Source: Actinomycetota bacterium
GTDB lineage: Bacteria > Actinomycetota > Geothermincolia > Geothermincolales > RBG-13-55-18
Direction of reading: 5' to 3'
NCBI GenBank assembly: GCA_013178005.1
Contig: JABLXL010000022.1
Coordinates: forward strand, 1 to 54,991
Length of the DNA stretch: 54,991 bases
Below, piece after piece: positions 27,453-37,609 of the stretch. A program made the position numbers and the translations under genes. Numbering within the stretch: position 1 is the first letter of the stretch; every line of letters begins with the position of its first letter. Under the pieces are notes generated by a model. It was not told the DNA's origin. It worked only from the letters and a program-made list of their open reading frames with translations, and ran no database searches.

Positions 27453-30032
27453 TTGTCTTCGCGAACTGGAAGCAAGCGAGAGGTCGACGCCACCCGAGGT
27501 GATCTCGCGGCGTTCTGGAGCCAGCGGGTGGAGAAGGTGCTTGAAATCCTCGGCACGAGGCGTGACGGACTGTCCGCCGTGGAGGCGCAAGAACGCCTGA
27601 AGATCCACGGGCCAAACACCCTCAAGGCCGGAAAGAGGACCACCGCGTTGGGCCTCCTCCTCGGTCAGTTCAAGAGCCCCATCATCGTTATCCTCATCTT
27701 CGCGGCCGTGCTCGCGGCGTTCACGGGAGACCTGACCGACGCCATCATCATCCTCGCCATCATCCTCTTCAGCGCCGTCCTCGGTTTCTGGCAGGAACGG
27801 GGCGCGGTGAACGCGGTGCGCAAACTGCTGGCCATGGTCAGGACCAGCGTGGAGGTGAGGCGAGGCGGGGAGCGGGTCGAGGTGGAGCTGGAGGACATCG
27901 TTCCCGGGGACATAGTGGTGCTCAACGCGGGAGACATCATCCCGGCGGACGGGCTTATCGTGAGCTCCGATTATCTCTACGTGGACGAGTCGGCCCTCAC
28001 CGGCGAGAGTTATCCGGTGGAGAAAAGGGAGGGGGTGGTCCCGGAAGACGCGCCGCTCGCCGCGCGCACCAACGCCCTGTTCATGGGGACCCACGTGGTC
28101 AGCGGGGAGGCCGAGGCGGTGATGGTGAACACCGGAAGGGATACGGAGTTCGGGAAGATCTCAAAGCAACTTGAGGCGAAGCCGGAGGAGACGGAGTTCG
28201 AGCGCGGCGTGAGGCGTTTCGGCTATCTCCTCATCGAGGTTACCCTCATCCTGGTCATCGCCATCTTCGCCATCAACGTCGCGCTGCACCGCCCCGTCCT
28301 CGATTCCTTCCTCTTCTCGCTGGCCCTGGCGGTGGGGCTGACCCCCCAGCTCCTCCCGGCCATCATCAGCGTCAACCTCTCCAAGGGCTCGAGGAACATG
28401 GCCGCCAAGAAGGTCATCGTGAAGAGGCTCTCTTCCATCGAGAACTTCGGGAGCATGAACATCCTGTGTTCCGACAAGACCGGCACCCTCACCGCGGGGA
28501 GGGTCGAGCTTCACTCAGCCACCGACATCGAGGGAGGGGAGAGCGACAAGGTCCTGTTCCACGCCTATCTCAACGCCGCCAACGAGAGCGGGTTTTCCAA
28601 CCCTCTGGACGAGGTCATCCGCGGCCAGGGGGCTTTCGACACGTCCGGTTACGAGAAGCTGGGGGAGGTGCCGTACGATTTCATCCGCAAACGGTTGAGC
28701 GTGGCCGTCTCCTCCAGCGAAGGCAACGTCATGATCACCAAGGGCGCGCTGGACAAGGTGCTGGAGGTCTGCGCGAGAGCGGAATCGCCCGGCGGCGGGA
28801 GCGTTCCCATCGCCGAGGTCCGCGACCGCATACGGGAGAAGTACCTCGCCTACAGCGAGGAAGGCCTGCGCGTCCTCGGGGTGGCCTACAGGCGCCTGGA
28901 TGGATCCTCGCGCATCGGCAAGGAAGATGAAAGGGAGATGACCTTCCTGGGCTTCCTCTCCTTTTCCGACCCCCCGAAGCCGGAAATCGCCGAGACCGTA
29001 AAGAGCCTCGAGCGGCTCGGCGTATCCCTCAAGGTCATCACCGGGGACAACGCCCTGGTGGCAGCGAGCGTTAGCCGTCGGGTGGGGAAAGCGGACCCGC
29101 ACATCATAACCGGCGCGGAGCTGAACAGTATGAGCGACGCGGCACTGCAGCGGAGAGCGGCAACCGCCGACGTCTTCGCGGAGGTCGAGCCCAACCAGAA
29201 GGAACGCGTGATCATGGCGCTCAAGAAATCCGGAAACGTGGTAGGTTTCATGGGTGACGGCATCAACGACGCGCCGGCCCTGCACGCCTCCGACGTCGGC
29301 ATATCCGTGGACAGCGCGGTGGACGTGGCCAAGGAGGCCGCGGACATCGTGTTGCTGGAGAAGGACCTGGCGGTCCTCGCGGACGGGATACGGGAGGGGA
29401 GGACGACCTTCGCCAATACCCTCAAGTACGTCTTCATGGCCACCAGCGCCAACTTCGGCAACATGTTCAGCATGGCGGGAGCTTCCCTCTTCCTGTCCTA
29501 CCTTCCCCTGCTCCCCGGGCAGGTGCTGCTCACCAACCTGATGACCGATTTCCCGGAGATGAACATCGCCACCGACCGCGTGGACAGCGAGCTGACGGAA
29601 AAGCCCCGCCGCTGGGACATCCGCTTCATCCGACGATTCATGCTGGTCTTCGGGGCGCTGAGCTCGGTATTCGACTACATGACCTTCGGGGTGCTGCTGC
29701 TGATCCTGCACGCGTCCACAGACCAGTTCCGCACCGGCTGGTTCGTGGAGTCCGTGATCTCGGCGTCCATCATCGTCCTGGTGGTGCGCACCAGAAGGCC
29801 GTTCTATCGCAGCATGCCGGGGAAGGCGCTGCTAGTGGCCACCATCCTGGTGGCGCTCGCCACCACGGCCATTCCCTTCACGCCATTGGCCGGGGTGCTC
29901 GGTTTCGAGCGGCTGCCCGCGGTCTTCTACCTCTATATCGCGGGTATCGTGCTCCTCTACGTGGCCTCCGCCGAGGTGGTGAAAAGGGCCTTCTACGCCT
30001 GGGCCGACGGGCCGGCTCGAGGAGGGGGATAA
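27453..30032 (+). CDS. P-type ATPase, MgtA-like (P3B) magnesium transporter
   Basis: 859 aa from TTG 27453, preferred for GGAGGTGGGAGG just upstream; ATG 27405 in the same frame has no such site. P-type motifs in order: DESALTGES actuator, phosphorylation site D341 in SDKTGTLT, and MGDGINDAPAL near residue 600. ALAVGLTPQLLPAIISVNLS with KKVIVKRLSSIENFGSMNIL is the membrane helix 4 to P-domain signature of MgtA/MgtB magnesium importers. About ten membrane helices are visible, with C-terminal ones at about 690-850. The expected role is magnesium uptake at the plasma membrane; a related ion cannot be excluded. Confidence 0.88.
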   Translation: MSSRTGSKREVDATRGDLAAFWSQRVEKVLEILGTRRDGLSAVEAQERLKIHGPNTLKAGKRTTALGLLLGQFKSPIIVILIFAAVLAAFTGDLTDAIIILAIILFSAVLGFWQERGAVNAVRKLLAMVRTSVEVRRGGERVEVELEDIVPGDIVVLNAGDIIPADGLIVSSDYLYVDESALTGESYPVEKREGVVPEDAPLAARTNALFMGTHVVSGEAEAVMVNTGRDTEFGKISKQLEAKPEETEFERGVRRFGYLLIEVTLILVIAIFAINVALHRPVLDSFLFSLALAVGLTPQLLPAIISVNLSKGSRNMAAKKVIVKRLSSIENFGSMNILCSDKTGTLTAGRVELHSATDIEGGESDKVLFHAYLNAANESGFSNPLDEVIRGQGAFDTSGYEKLGEVPYDFIRKRLSVAVSSSEGNVMITKGALDKVLEVCARAESPGGGSVPIAEVRDRIREKYLAYSEEGLRVLGVAYRRLDGSSRIGKEDEREMTFLGFLSFSDPPKPEIAETVKSLERLGVSLKVITGDNALVAASVSRRVGKADPHIITGAELNSMSDAALQRRAATADVFAEVEPNQKERVIMALKKSGNVVGFMGDGINDAPALHASDVGISVDSAVDVAKEAADIVLLEKDLAVLADGIREGRTTFANTLKYVFMATSANFGNMFSMAGASLFLSYLPLLPGQVLLTNLMTDFPEMNIATDRVDSELTEKPRRWDIRFIRRFMLVFGALSSVFDYMTFGVLLLILHASTDQFRTGWFVESVISASIIVLVVRTRRPFYRSMPGKALLVATILVALATTAIPFTPLAGVLGFERLPAVFYLYIAGIVLLYVASAEVVKRAFYAWADGPARGGG

Positions 30033-30204
30033 TTGGTCCACTATCGGTGCCCGGCGTTAGGTGGATAGATAATAGAGGGGTAACAAGATGACGGTGGGGA
30101 TATGCCCTTCCTGATGTGGATCGCTTTTTCTGCCCCCTAGGAGTTGTATGGTTGGATAATATGATGATGGTGCAGATGACGTGGGAGACTTGAGGGACAG
30201 AGAA

Positions 30205-30750
30205 GTGAACACGGGAAAGATCTGGTCCCGGGAGATCTCGCTGGGAAAGCTGAGAGAAAGCCACCGGGCGGCGTACCTGTTCATCGCTGGCATCACCTGG
30301 ATATTAATGGGAATTTTTATGTTGCTCTTCCTTCTCCTGGTGCTGTCCGCCCTGAACCCGTGGGTGCATGCCAGGGTGATCATTTCCGGTTCGATGGAGC
30401 CCACCATAAAAACGGGAAGCATGGTCATAGTGGTTCGACGGGGTGAATACCGCCAGGGAGACATCATCGCTTTCCAGGACCCCATGATTGGAAGGAACGT
30501 ACACCGCATTGTCGGCGAGGCAAGCAGCGGGGGCGTAACCTATTACACCACCAAAGGGGACGCTTCCATGATGCCGGACCGTTTTCCGGTGCCCGGGGAC
30601 AGGATCGAGGGGAAGGTGGTGGCGATCTTCCCTTATCTCGGCTATGCGGCTTACTCTGGCTTCTTTGCGGCGCTGGTACCGCTGACCTTGGCCGCCATCC
30701 ACATCCTCAGGAAGAGACGCTCGAGATCACGCGCGGGCGAAGGCGGATGA
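30205..30750 (+). CDS. Signal peptidase I, S26B (SipW/archaeal-ER type)
   Basis: About 181 aa from GTG 30205 (GAGGG eight bases upstream); GTG 30181 in frame is an alternative. One N-terminal helix (YLFIAGITWILMGIFMLLFL) precedes the catalytic region: Ser in VIISGSMEPTI, GDIIAFQD, His in NVHRIVGE, and TTKGDASMMPD. Use of Ser with His rather than Ser with Lys marks the S26B group. A second helix lies at the C-terminus, followed by a basic tail. It cleaves signal peptides on the outer face of the membrane. No dedicated substrate gene is adjacent. Confidence 0.88.
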   Translation: MNTGKIWSREISLGKLRESHRAAYLFIAGITWILMGIFMLLFLLLVLSALNPWVHARVIISGSMEPTIKTGSMVIVVRRGEYRQGDIIAFQDPMIGRNVHRIVGEASSGGVTYYTTKGDASMMPDRFPVPGDRIEGKVVAIFPYLGYAAYSGFFAALVPLTLAAIHILRKRRSRSRAGEGG

Positions 30751-31045
30751 GCCGCTCTCTCGGTGCCTTGGTGCCGGGGATGGGTTCTCCCCTCCCCCCG
30801 CTTTCGGTTGAAAACTCTCTACGCGCATGTGAAAGCCGGAGTTAATGCTTATGGCATACTCGATCGTCTCCATCGCTTTCAGAAAAGGCCTCCTAATAGC
30901 CCAATCAGCAGGCATCTGTGTTTTATGCCGTGGGCGTATTTTACCCACCTTCTTTGCAGATTACCGGGGCCGGGAACAACATGTCCGGCAAATGGGTCAT
31001 AGAATGCGTTGGACATCGACGCTTGACGGAGGGATTTGGAAAACG

Positions 31046-32110
31046 ATGGTTCAAGGGTTGCTGCGCGATAACAGGCTCGATTTCCTGACCGGCAGGGAGT
31101 TCGCGCTGCCGGCGCTCTTCGTGCTGGGCGGGTTTGTCCTGGGCTTCGCGCTAGAGAGGCTTATCATAATGGCCCTGGGCAGGTTGTGGTCCAGGCGCGG
31201 ATGGGACGGCTGGCAGACGGTGCGCAAGTCCCTGCTGGGGATGGTGACCCTCTTGTTCGTGGCCGGGGGCCTGTACTCCGCCATGCGGGTCACCAGCCTT
31301 GCCCCCACTGTGCTATCCGTGTACCAGAAGGCTTTCGTGGTCCTGGTGATTTTCACCCTGTCGCTGGTGACGGCGAGGATCGCGGCCGGACTGGTCGACC
31401 TGTCCATAAGAAAGGCGGAAGGAGCTCTCCCCTCCACCACCATCTGGGGCAACGTGGTGAGGATGCTGGTCGTGCTCACCGGATTCCTGGTCGCCTTAAA
31501 GGTACTGGACGTGCCCATCACCCCCATCCTCACCGCCCTGGGAGTGGGGGGATTTGCCATGGCCCTGGCCTTCCAGGACACCCTCTCCAATCTCTTCGCG
31601 GGTTTGCACATCCTGGCTTCGAAGCAACTCGGCCCGGGGGACTACGTGCGGCTGGACAGCGGAGACGAGGGTTACGTGGTGGACGTGACCTGGCGCAACA
31701 CCACCATCAGGACCCTACCCAACAACGTGGTGGTGATCCCCAACTCCCGCCTGGCCTCGGCGATCATAACCAATTTTCACCGGCCGGCACCGGAGGTCTC
31801 CGTGCTGGTCGACGTGGGCGTGTCATACGATAGCGACCTTCGCCGGGTGGAGGAGGTCACCCTCGAGGTGGCCCGCCAGGTGCTGAGCGAGGAGCAGGGC
31901 GGGGTCTCGGATTTCGAGCCCATGGTCTTCTTCCGCGGGTTCTCGGACTTCCGCATCGAGTTCACCGTGGTGCTGCGCGCTCGCCAGTACGTGGACCGCT
32001 TCCGCTTGAAGCACGAGTTCATCAAGCGCCTGCACGAGCGCTACCGGGAGGTGGGGATAGAGATCCCCAGCGCCACCCGGGCGCTCCGATTCGAGCCGGA
32101 GCGGGTATGA
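31046..32110 (+). CDS. MscS-family mechanosensitive ion channel
   Basis: 354 aa from ATG 31046. The frame is open about 200 bases further upstream, but that part is not channel-like. Four hydrophobic segments cover residues about 15-170, ending in the pore helix TPILTALGVGGFAMALAFQD. The beta domain follows: GDYVRLDSGDEGYVVDVTWR, TTIRTLPNNVVVIPNSRLAS. The C-terminal cage domain reaches residue 354. It releases solutes on osmotic down-shock. The 295 bases before it carry no other gene I can support. Confidence 0.9.
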   Translation: MVQGLLRDNRLDFLTGREFALPALFVLGGFVLGFALERLIIMALGRLWSRRGWDGWQTVRKSLLGMVTLLFVAGGLYSAMRVTSLAPTVLSVYQKAFVVLVIFTLSLVTARIAAGLVDLSIRKAEGALPSTTIWGNVVRMLVVLTGFLVALKVLDVPITPILTALGVGGFAMALAFQDTLSNLFAGLHILASKQLGPGDYVRLDSGDEGYVVDVTWRNTTIRTLPNNVVVIPNSRLASAIITNFHRPAPEVSVLVDVGVSYDSDLRRVEEVTLEVARQVLSEEQGGVSDFEPMVFFRGFSDFRIEFTVVLRARQYVDRFRLKHEFIKRLHERYREVGIEIPSATRALRFEPERV

Positions 32111-32137
32111 TCAGCGGGCGCATAGAAAAACACACTT

Positions 32138-34663
32138 TCACCTGCTAAGGATGAGTTCGCGGTGGTCCATGAGCCTGTACACCCGAACCTTCAGGAAGTC
32201 CGTGATCACGAAAGCGATAAGCGCATAAGCCCAGACAAAACCCGCCAGCCTCCACCCGATGGGAGTCAGCAACCATCCATACACCACCACCAGGGTGGCA
32301 AGGATCTTAGTCATCAGGGCTGACCAGAAGAGGGCGGCGCTTGGCCTTATGGACCAGAAGGGGCCGCGGGTGCGGGTGACGAAAACGGTCAGGTGGCCGG
32401 CGATGGCCAGCTTCAGAAAGATGAATGACTGCAACTCGCCGGCCTCGAGGCCCAGGTAATGCTTCCCGATGAAATAAATAAAGAAAGAGAAGAACACGCC
32501 AATTACCCCCAGGAAGGTTGACATGGTGAGCACCGATCGCATGTCCCATCGTTCCGGTTCTTGGGAATAGATCACGTTGTCGTAGGCGATGGCCATGATG
32601 GGGATGTCGTTGAGGAGGGCAAGGAGCACGATCATCACCGCGGTTACGGGGTAGAAGTTGAAGACCAGGATGGAGGCCACGATGAACAGCAACACCCGGA
32701 TGGTCTCGGTGATGCGGTATATGGCGTAGCTGTTCATGCGCTGAAATATCTTGCGGCTCTCCTTGATGGCGTCGATGATCACCGAGAGGCCCGGCAGGGT
32801 GAGCACGATATCCGCCGCCGACTTGGCGGCGTCGGTGGCCCCGGCCACCGCTATGCCAGCGTCTGCTTTCTTGAGGGCGGGAGCGTCGTTGACCCCGTCT
32901 CCGGTCATGCCCACGATGTGGCCCTTTTCCTGCAATAATTCCACGATATGGTACTTGTGTTCCGGGAAGACCTCGGCGAAACCGTCTGCTTCCTCCACCA
33001 CGGTCTTCGCCTCCCGGTCGGGCTTGTCGATAAAAGCATCGACGGACTGGATGTCGGTACCCAGGTGCACCTGCCGCGCTATCTCCCTGGCCACCGCCGC
33101 GTGGTCGCCGGTGACCATTTTCACCTTCACTCCCATGGACCTGGCGGTGTCGATGGTCTGAGGCGAGTCCTGCCTGGGCGGATTATACAGGGCGATAACC
33201 CCGACATACCTCCACCCGTCAGCGCCGCTTGACCTGGCCACGCCCAGCGAGCGGTAGCCCCTGGAGGCATGGGACTCCACGATCTCGTCCACCCGTGATG
33301 AAAGGCCGTCCTCCTCCCCGACCAGCTGCATGGTCACCTGTGGGGCGCCCTTGGCGACCCTTATCTCCTCTTGGTTCGGGCCCTGCAGGGTGGATTCGGT
33401 GCGTTTGATGGAGGGATCGAAGGGCTTGAACTCGCTTACTCTGTATGACCGCACCGATTCCGCCAGCCCCTCCTGCCTGGCCCTGGCGATGATGGTGTCG
33501 TCGATAGGGTCCCTATCCTCCTCCCGTGAGGCGAGGGCGCCACAGAGAAGGACGTCCCTCTCGCTGTAACCCTCGAAGGGCACGATCTCCGCCACCGAGA
33601 GCTCGCTGGTGGTGATGGTTCCCGTCTTGTCCGAACACAGGACATCCATTCCCGCCATTTCCTCGATGGCCACCAGGCGGCTGACTATCGCTTCCTTCTT
33701 CGCCAGGGCGGTGGCGCCCACCGCCATGGTTACCGAGAGCACCGCCGGGAGAGCCGCGGGTATCGCCGCCACTGTGAGCACCAGGGCGAACTGGACGGTT
33801 TCCTTCATGCTCTCGTGACGGAACAATGCCACGATGATGATCAACAGTACCAGCAGTATGGCCAGGGCGATGAGGTAGTCCCCGATCTTGATGACCGCCT
33901 TCTGGAAATGGCTGCGCGTCTCCGCCTCTTCCACCAGCCTGGCCGTTCTGCCGAAATAGGTATCCATGCCTGTCGCCGTGACCAGGCCATCCATCTCACC
34001 TTGGCGGACGACCGAGCCTGAGTAACCGATATCGGAGACACGTTTTTCCACCGGCAGGGATTCCCCGGTCAGGGCGGCCTCGTCGACGGAGAGATAATCG
34101 CCCTCCAGGAGCCTGATGTCGGCGGGGATTATGTCCCCCAGGCGCACCCTGACGATGTCACCCGGAACCAGCTCACGACCCGGAAGGGTTGTCCAATCAC
34201 CATCACGTTTCACCCGTGCCTCGGGGGCGAGCCTCTGCTTGAGCGTCTCGATGGCCGTGCCCGCCTTGTGCTCCTGCCAGAAGCCGACCCCGGCGTTAAG
34301 CAGCAGCAGCGCGGAGATAATGGAGAAATCCTCCCAGCGCTGGATGGCGGCGGAGAGGATGGCCGCGGCCTCGATCATCCAGGGGATGGGACCCCAGAAA
34401 TAGCCGAAGAACTTCAGCAACGGGTTCTGCTTCTTCTCGGCGATCTCGTTGGGGCCGTACTTCTCGAGCCTGCGCGAGGCTTCGCCGGAAGTCAGGCCGT
34501 CCAGGGTCGTGTCCAGGGAGTGCAGGAGCTCTTCGACGGTTTCGCCCCGCGATGATCCCGGTGATGGAATATGTGGCCTTGTCTCCCCTTCCTTCAATTT
34601 TCCCCCGATGCGGTTTTCGGGCGAGCGCCATCCGTCCATGGAGGCATGCTTCTGGCGTGCCAT
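32138..34663 (-). CDS. P-type ATPase, plasma-membrane H+-ATPase-like (P3A)
   Basis: 841 aa from ATG 34663; TTG 34672 is also possible. Cation ATPase N-domain (EELLHSLDTTLDGLTSGEAS), actuator DEAALTGESLPVEK, phosphorylation site D345 in SDKTGTITTSE, and MTGDGVNDAPALKKADAG. Membrane helices include IPWMIEAAAILSAAI and FALVLTVAAIPAALPAVLSV, which are hallmarks of the fungal/archaeal-type P3A proton pumps. It probably exports protons and energises the membrane at ATP cost. It converges with the channel gene, 27 bases away. Confidence 0.9.
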   Translation of the reverse strand: MARQKHASMDGWRSPENRIGGKLKEGETRPHIPSPGSSRGETVEELLHSLDTTLDGLTSGEASRRLEKYGPNEIAEKKQNPLLKFFGYFWGPIPWMIEAAAILSAAIQRWEDFSIISALLLLNAGVGFWQEHKAGTAIETLKQRLAPEARVKRDGDWTTLPGRELVPGDIVRVRLGDIIPADIRLLEGDYLSVDEAALTGESLPVEKRVSDIGYSGSVVRQGEMDGLVTATGMDTYFGRTARLVEEAETRSHFQKAVIKIGDYLIALAILLVLLIIIVALFRHESMKETVQFALVLTVAAIPAALPAVLSVTMAVGATALAKKEAIVSRLVAIEEMAGMDVLCSDKTGTITTSELSVAEIVPFEGYSERDVLLCGALASREEDRDPIDDTIIARARQEGLAESVRSYRVSEFKPFDPSIKRTESTLQGPNQEEIRVAKGAPQVTMQLVGEEDGLSSRVDEIVESHASRGYRSLGVARSSGADGWRYVGVIALYNPPRQDSPQTIDTARSMGVKVKMVTGDHAAVAREIARQVHLGTDIQSVDAFIDKPDREAKTVVEEADGFAEVFPEHKYHIVELLQEKGHIVGMTGDGVNDAPALKKADAGIAVAGATDAAKSAADIVLTLPGLSVIIDAIKESRKIFQRMNSYAIYRITETIRVLLFIVASILVFNFYPVTAVMIVLLALLNDIPIMAIAYDNVIYSQEPERWDMRSVLTMSTFLGVIGVFFSFFIYFIGKHYLGLEAGELQSFIFLKLAIAGHLTVFVTRTRGPFWSIRPSAALFWSALMTKILATLVVVYGWLLTPIGWRLAGFVWAYALIAFVITDFLKVRVYRLMDHRELILSR

Positions 34664-34867
34664 CAAGACCAATATTCCCCATTAGGGATTGTTTCAAAAG
34701 CCGCATCTCGAGTTGGAGGACCGCGTCGCGCCAAGCGCCCGCGAGGTTTCTTCGTCTCAGAGGGCATGGCTTCGATTGTCTTGCCTTCCGGTCCACTTTC
34801 CCGCTGTCGATCGCCGAAGAACGGGAGTCGGTTTGAAGACAAGCCGCGGCGTTCAATCGCCGGTATC

Positions 34868-36145
34868 TTATCCCGCCAGCCCCTTTTCTATCTCCGAGAA
34901 CATGGCGTCCAGCGACTCCAGCACATGGCGCGCCTGTTCCTCCTCGATGATCAGCGGCGGCAGGATCTGGCTCACCGAGGTGTCGTTGTTGGCGTAGATG
35001 GTGAGGACGCCGTGGCGGAAACCGGCCAGGGTCATGAGGGGCCCGCAGAAGTCGTTGGCCATCTTCAACCCCATCATAAGGCCCCGCTGTCGCGCCTCCA
35101 CCAGGACCTCGGGGTGCCGCTCCTTGAGCTCCCGGAAACCCTCCTCGAACACCGCCGCCATCTCCCGCACGTGCGCGAGGAACCCCTCCTCCTCCAGGAT
35201 GTCCAGCACCTCCAGGGCGACATGGCACCCCACCTCCGCCCCCCCGAAGGTGGAGACGTGGATGAAGGGGTTCTCCGCGAAGAAGGAGTCGAGGCGGTCG
35301 GAGTACACGGTGGCGGTGATGGGGTAGATGCCCCCCGAGAGCCCCTTGGCGGTTACCAGGATGTCGGGGACCACGCCGTAGGTGTCGATGCCCCACACCG
35401 CGCCGCAGCGTCCCAGCCCCGTCTGCACCTCGTCGATGATCATCAGCGCCCCGCGGCGGTCGCAGAGCTCGCGCACCCCCGCGAAGTAGTCCTCCGGGGG
35501 GATGGCGATGCCCAGGGTGGCGGGGATGGTCTCGAAGATCACCGCAGCCGTCTCCTCTTCCGCCCCTCCCCCCATGGCCTCCTCCAGCGCCTCCAGGTCC
35601 CCGAAGGGCACCTGGGAGAAACCCGGCGGCAGGGGCGCGAAGGGGGCGCTGTACTTGGCGTCGCCTGTGGCCAGCGCGAAGCCGGTGTGGCCGTGGTACC
35701 CGCCCACGGCGGAGATGATCCCCGCGCGGCCGGTGTGTCCCCGCGCGAGCTTGATGGCTGTGTCCACGGCCTCGCCTCCCCCCACCCCGAAGACCACGCG
35801 GTTGAGGTCACCGGGGCACAGCGCCGCCAGGCGCTCCGCCAGCAGGGCGCGGTGCTCGCTCACCAGGTGGTGGTTCCCGATGTCAAGTTCTTCCAGGGCG
35901 CGCTTGAGCGCGGCCACCACGCGCGGATGGCGGTGCCCGAGGTTGAAGACCCCGCCGTTGCAGTGGCAGTTGATGAGGCGGTTCCCCTCCAGGTCCCACA
36001 CGTATATCCCCTCGCGGCGGCCGAAGACGAAGTCGATGCCCACATCGCGGAAGAACTTCGCCTTGCCGCTGGAGACGTGGCGCGCGAAGCGCTCGAATAC
36101 CGCGTCCTTCGCGTCCCGGCCTATCAAGGTCATCGCCAACACCAT
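34868..36145 (-). CDS. Class III (PLP-dependent) aminotransferase
   Basis: About 425 aa from ATG 36145; nearby ATGs at 36184 and 36133 are alternatives. Aminotransferase class III motifs: GNRLINCHCNGGVFNLGHRH, the Gly-rich VFGVGGGEAVDTAIKLARG, DEVQTGLGRCG, and the PLP lysine K267 in VTAKGLSGG. FIHVSTFGGAEVGCHVALEV is the usual downstream motif. The family includes acetylornithine, ornithine and polyamine transaminases. The next gene downstream in the same direction is unrelated, but a kinase-like gene lies just upstream, so a joint role on an amino-group compound is possible though unproven. Confidence 0.9.
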   Translation of the reverse strand: MVLAMTLIGRDAKDAVFERFARHVSSGKAKFFRDVGIDFVFGRREGIYVWDLEGNRLINCHCNGGVFNLGHRHPRVVAALKRALEELDIGNHHLVSEHRALLAERLAALCPGDLNRVVFGVGGGEAVDTAIKLARGHTGRAGIISAVGGYHGHTGFALATGDAKYSAPFAPLPPGFSQVPFGDLEALEEAMGGGAEEETAAVIFETIPATLGIAIPPEDYFAGVRELCDRRGALMIIDEVQTGLGRCGAVWGIDTYGVVPDILVTAKGLSGGIYPITATVYSDRLDSFFAENPFIHVSTFGGAEVGCHVALEVLDILEEEGFLAHVREMAAVFEEGFRELKERHPEVLVEARQRGLMMGLKMANDFCGPLMTLAGFRHGVLTIYANNDTSVSQILPPLIIEEEQARHVLESLDAMFSEIEKGLAG

Positions 36146-36255
36146 CCTTTCCCTGGAGCCGGACCCGGCTTTCGGCCCGGGCACCGCGCTTTTCGTCGGA
36201 GACTCAAGGTGCCCCTCATTATCTTGCCGGCCATGTTACAGGTGAACCGGATCCC

Positions 36256-37233
36256 CTACTTCCTCTTGATCTTACCCGGCAGGATATAGGGGTATTCCCG
36301 CCGCAGCAGGCGCGTGCGCAGGAAGCGGTCGAACTTGCGCAGCGCGAGGTAGAGCGCCCAGATGATCCTGTCCTCGCGATAGTAAGAGGCCACGTCCTTC
36401 TCGCTGATGGGCTCAACCCCGTGCTCCGGCGCCTCCTCCGCGAAGAATTCGTTGGCCGTTCCTACCAGGGCGGGGATGAGCTCCGCCCTCTGCTCCTTGT
36501 AGAAGTTGGCGATGAGGTCGATGGTCACCAGGCGGAAGTCGTAGTAGCGCGTCATCACGTCCTCGAGGAAGAGGAGGCGGATCATCCATACCAGGAAGGA
36601 CGGCGCGCTGCGCAAAAACAGCTCCGGGTCGAGCTGTTCCACCCCGTCCACCCTGAACAGCGGGGTGCTGGTGTCCATGTACAGGAAGCGCACGCTATCA
36701 TCCACGCAGCCGGCCCCGGGTTCGAACCCCACGATGGACCAGTTGGAGATCTGCCCGTCGATGGCCACCTCCAGATCCCCGCGCCCGCGGTTGAAATCCC
36801 ACACCTTCTTCTCCTCGCGCAGGATCATCCTCACCAGGGCTAACACCTCGGAGTCGGGCAGGTGGTGGATGGCCGCGTTGCCGATGGAGTGGGCGGGCAG
36901 TTGCTCCTGGATGATGTAGAAGACGGGGCGCCCGCTGTCTGAGACGAACTCCGCGTGTCCATAGGCCGGCAGGGACAACCCCACCTCTTCGGAGAGGATG
37001 CGGTTGTACTCGCGGTAGCTGGCCAGGTAGGGCTCGATCTCCTCCCGGTCCTTGAAGATGGGCAGCCGCTTGAAAGCGTATCCCTCCAGGCCCTCGGCCC
37101 GGATCTCGAAGACGGTGCTGATCTCGCCGTATCCCAACACCCGGGCGGGGATGCGGCTGCGCTCCGGGTGCCTGGGGTCCAACCCGCGCTCGAATTCCCG
37201 CAGCAGCTCCGTGTCGACCCGCAACTCCTCCAT
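36256..37233 (-). CDS. Uncharacterised protein with kinase-like motifs (DUF6206-like)
   Basis: 325 aa, ATG at 37233. I do not recognise a named function; it may belong to DUF6206. Residues 34-44 (GYGEISTVFEI) read like a nucleotide-binding glycine loop, and YAFKRLPIF (about 52-60) supplies a candidate ATP lysine. DGQISNWSIVG (about 158-168) resembles the catalytic D-x4-N loop, and YMDTSTPLF (about 185-193) the metal-binding Asp. This order matches aminoglycoside-phosphotransferase-like kinases. There is no signal peptide. It lies about 110 bases upstream of the aminotransferase gene on the same strand, so an operon is likely. The kinase assignment is inference. Confidence 0.6.
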   Translation of the reverse strand: MEELRVDTELLREFERGLDPRHPERSRIPARVLGYGEISTVFEIRAEGLEGYAFKRLPIFKDREEIEPYLASYREYNRILSEEVGLSLPAYGHAEFVSDSGRPVFYIIQEQLPAHSIGNAAIHHLPDSEVLALVRMILREEKKVWDFNRGRGDLEVAIDGQISNWSIVGFEPGAGCVDDSVRFLYMDTSTPLFRVDGVEQLDPELFLRSAPSFLVWMIRLLFLEDVMTRYYDFRLVTIDLIANFYKEQRAELIPALVGTANEFFAEEAPEHGVEPISEKDVASYYREDRIIWALYLALRKFDRFLRTRLLRREYPYILPGKIKRK

Positions 37234-37609
37234 CCTCGCTCCCCACCTCTCGTTCCGCGACCTCGCCGCCTACCGCCGATAGCCCGATTCTACTATAACA
37301 TTGAGGATGCAGCGCCTCTCTTCCTTTGGGTCAAGCACGGCTTGGGGATCGATCTCCTGTTGGGCGGAAAAACGACAAAAGGCCCGGGATGGAAGGGATA
37401 GCATAAGAAAGTTTGACTACACGAGCAAAACGACAGGTCCTCTCAATGCATTGATGCCAGGAACCAATGGGCTTCTGGATAAAAGCGGTGATCTCCACGA
37501 GAAAGGCGCCGGGCCTTTTCCGCTCCCGCCTCTCGGTGAGTCACCGATTTCGCGGTCGCCAAACAAGGCCTGACGCCATGGGCATTTGCCTGTTCCCACA
37601 GGCGTGGGG
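37234..37609. other. Intergenic region upstream of the kinase-like gene
   Basis: 376 bases. ACTATA at 37292-37297 reads TATAGT on the minus strand and could be the -10 of the kinase-like/aminotransferase unit, although no good -35 is seen. Nothing else is recognised. Confidence 0.35.
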
